64,000 bases of DNA, taken from assembly GCA_038327195.1 (NCBI GenBank), contig JBBQKU010000014.1, forward strand, positions 29,994-93,993, in the 5' to 3' direction. The translations under genes and the position numbers were made by a program. Source of the stretch: UBA4416 sp038327195 (GTDB lineage Bacteria > Bacteroidota > Bacteroidia > B-17B0 > Aurantibacillaceae). The first letter of the stretch is position 1. Each line of letters begins with the position of its first letter. Below are positions 61,943-64,000 of this stretch, one piece after another. The notes beneath the pieces are model-generated. The model ran no database searches and had not been told where the DNA came from. It was given only the letters and a program-made list of their open reading frames with translations.

Positions 61943-63672
61943 TAATTTTTAAGTTTTAGTGTATTAAGTAAAACTCCAGGATATTCGTTATAAACTTCAA
62001 TATTTTGCCATCTTTTATTTATGATAACTCTTCTCATTTGAGCAAATAAAAATATATAAGGTTGTTCATCATAAACAATCTGTTGAAATTGTTTTGATAA
62101 TTTAATACGATTAATCTCATTTACACTCCTGTTTATTTTTTCGATTAATGAATCGGTATAATTATTTCCAAAGCCTGTGAAATTTAATCCATTATTTTTC
62201 CAAGAAGATGAATGCCATAACTGAGAGAAATCTTCAGGCTGAGCGCTACTCTGCCACGCACCAATACTCATATCAAAATCATGATTCATTGCAGCACCAA
62301 CAAATCCATTATAATCAACCGGATTTAATTTGGCATATATATTAACTTTGCTTAAACTTTCCGCAATTTGCTTTGCTAAATCTTCCCATTGTTTTTGAGT
62401 TGCCATAAAATTAATATTAAACTCAAAATTAACTTTTTCACCATCAATCATTTTATCCAAAACTTGGTCGTTATCTGTATCAGCCCAACCAGCTCGAGTT
62501 AATAATTCTTGTGCTTTTTTTAAATTAAATTCTATTGGAATTAATTTTGAGTTAAAATCTGGTTTAATTCTTGAAATTGGACCAACCATTCTTTTACATT
62601 TGTCATTATAAATAATTTTATTTATTTGATCATATGGAGTTAATAAAGCCATTGCTTTCCTTACCAAAACATCATCAAATAACCTTTTATGATTTTTTCC
62701 ATCTGGCTTCATATTCATTGCAACGTACAAGTAATTGTAGGTTTCAGCCAAAGTTGTAAAATAACTTTTAGTAAACTCAGTATCATTACTGAGCTCCGTA
62801 TAGGTAGAAAAATCAACCATTGTTGAAACATCAATTAATCCATTTTTAAGCTCTAAATTTGTTGAAGAATTATTTGCATTTATTTTAAAAATAATTTTAT
62901 CTGCATTCGCTTGGCAGTACCAGTTATCATTGCAGTTTTCGGCCCAATGGTTTTTCTTTTTTTCAAGGGTTACACTTATTCCTTTGTCCCATTTAGTAAT
63001 TTTATAAGGGCCAGCGCCATTAATAAAATTTGGATCATGATAATACTTAGGACTATTGAATGTGTCTGCCCATTGTTTGATGTCGCTATTTTGATGTACA
63101 AAATTTGAATCCATTAACTGAGAAAAAGAGAATTTGCTTAGCGTTTTCTTTTTATCGTAAAAAGCTTCTTCAATTATTGGAAAATCTGTCCAAAACCAAG
63201 TATTTAAAATATATGGTTTATTCATCATAATTTTAAATTTCTTAGGATTCTCTTTATCAATTTCAATATTTCCTACATTGTCCCAAAATGATTTTAAAGC
63301 TGGATTATTAGTTAATAAGCACTTATTTGCTTTAGAAGTAAAAACAACATCTAAAGCAGTAATTGGACTATTATCGTCCCATTTTAGATTGTCTTTAACT
63401 TCGTAGCTATAATCTAAACCATTGTTACTAACAATGGGTAATTCTTTTACTAAACAAGGAATTAATAGGCCTGTTTTAAAATCAACCTTTAAAAGACTAA
63501 TATGTGTATAAAGATTAATTTCTGACCTTAATGCCGAATTACCATTACTAGGATGTAAATCATCAGGTTCACTCAGAATATGAACAACCATCGTATTATT
63601 TGTTTGTTCTTTTTTACAAGAATATAAAAAAACTAAACATCCAATAAAAACGTTAAGAAATAGACTCTTCAT
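61942..63672 (-). CDS. ABC transporter substrate-binding lipoprotein (SBP family 5)
   Basis: The 576-residue product has a lipoprotein signal (FLYSC, Cys19) and the SBP_bac_5 pattern: VHILSEPDDLHPSNG, LVKELPIVSNNGLDYSYEVKDNLKWDDNSPITALDVVFT, GAGPYKITKWDKGISVTLEK and LLTRAGWADTDNDQVLDK. In Bacteroidota such proteins feed di/oligopeptides or nickel to the permeases. It is the first gene of the operon. Confidence 0.9.
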   Translation of the reverse strand: MKSLFLNVFIGCLVFLYSCKKEQTNNTMVVHILSEPDDLHPSNGNSALRSEINLYTHISLLKVDFKTGLLIPCLVKELPIVSNNGLDYSYEVKDNLKWDDNSPITALDVVFTSKANKCLLTNNPALKSFWDNVGNIEIDKENPKKFKIMMNKPYILNTWFWTDFPIIEEAFYDKKKTLSKFSFSQLMDSNFVHQNSDIKQWADTFNSPKYYHDPNFINGAGPYKITKWDKGISVTLEKKKNHWAENCNDNWYCQANADKIIFKINANNSSTNLELKNGLIDVSTMVDFSTYTELSNDTEFTKSYFTTLAETYNYLYVAMNMKPDGKNHKRLFDDVLVRKAMALLTPYDQINKIIYNDKCKRMVGPISRIKPDFNSKLIPIEFNLKKAQELLTRAGWADTDNDQVLDKMIDGEKVNFEFNINFMATQKQWEDLAKQIAESLSKVNIYAKLNPVDYNGFVGAAMNHDFDMSIGAWQSSAQPEDFSQLWHSSSWKNNGLNFTGFGNNYTDSLIEKINRSVNEINRIKLSKQFQQIVYDEQPYIFLFAQMRRVIINKRWQNIEVYNEYPGVLLNTLKLKN

Positions 63673-63775
63673 GCTTCTAAATTAATAAAAGTCGGATTAA
63701 AAAAAATATTTTTATTTTAGTTAAATTCCAATAAAAAAATCCTTACATTTACAACCTCTTATTAAATTGAGAGTT

Positions 63776-63863
<88 letters not shown>

Positions 63864-63865
63864 TG

Positions 63866-63896
63866 AAAAGCCCGTCAATAGCGGGCTTTTTATTTT
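63866..63896 (+). terminator. Rho-independent terminator after tRNA-Ser
   Basis: The stem AAAAGCCCG / CGGGCTTTT has 9 bp, a 7-nt loop and a following T-run. Confidence 0.9.
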
Positions 63897-64000
63897 TTCT
63901 GATATATTTCTTTATTAGAAATCATAATATTTTACAATAGAAAAAGATAATACTAATTAACTACTTATAAAATTGGATAATTTTCCGGTAATGTTTTGTT

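Overview
The window is AT-rich DNA from a member of the Bacteroidota, most likely a gliding flavobacterium-like organism. Support comes from a GldD gliding lipoprotein, a RelA/SpoT-Fur-PurA neighbourhood, Bacteroidota-type promoters (TTG about 20 nt before TAnnTTTG), almost no Shine-Dalgarno sequences and several lipoprotein signal peptides.

Region 1 (1 to about 8.1 kb) is a compact block of same-strand, mostly overlapping small genes that matches no chromosomal operon. It holds a HUH rolling-circle replication initiator with phiX174-A-like tyrosine spacing, a 293-residue candidate major capsid protein, a GH108-type muramidase with an N-terminal membrane anchor, many tiny membrane proteins, hairpin terminators between gene blocks and a large imperfect cruciform in the main non-coding region. 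I read it as a provirus of a small membrane-containing phage, by analogy with the Flavobacterium phage FLiP group. Its left end lies outside the window. No integrase or packaging ATPase is visible. The last codons of the replication gene coincide with a dif-like XerD half-site, which suggests Xer-mediated integration next to uvrD.

Region 2 (8.1 to 28 kb) is chromosomal housekeeping: UvrD/PcrA helicase, a shortened BRO-N protein, SSB, GldD, a secreted PHB-depolymerase-like esterase, a DUF155 membrane protein, a VWA/YfbK-like protein, PyrB, DinB-like, PyrR, PurA, an outer-membrane-like protein, a STAS protein, a Fur-family regulator, RelA/SpoT, a methyltransferase, an S74-chaperone surface protein, a MazG-like pyrophosphohydrolase and an OmpH-like protein.

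Region 3 (28 to 48.3 kb, nearly all minus strand) is a surface polysaccharide cluster. It contains an initiating sugar transferase, two DegT aminotransferases, an O-antigen ligase/polymerase-like protein, many glycosyltransferases, two polysaccharide-deacetylase-like proteins, two FemAB/GNAT-like proteins, an AAC(3)-family acetyltransferase and the FdtA/FdtB pair for dTDP-Fuc3N. One glycosyltransferase gene (38.9 to 40.0 kb) points the other way.

Region 4 (48.7 to 59.5 kb, plus strand) is a divergent operon with the Wzm/Wzt ABC exporter, a hexapeptide acyltransferase, a PhyH-type dioxygenase and a pseudaminic acid pathway (PseB, PseC, PseF, a double-GNAT protein, PseI), then a GT-B-like protein. 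PseG is absent. Regions 3 and 4 together probably build and export an O-antigen-like glycan containing 3-amino-3,6-dideoxyhexose and pseudaminic acid.

Region 5 (59.5 to 64 kb) has a peptide/nickel-type ABC importer (two permeases and a lipoprotein, no ATPases) and a tRNA-Ser(GCU) gene with a terminator.
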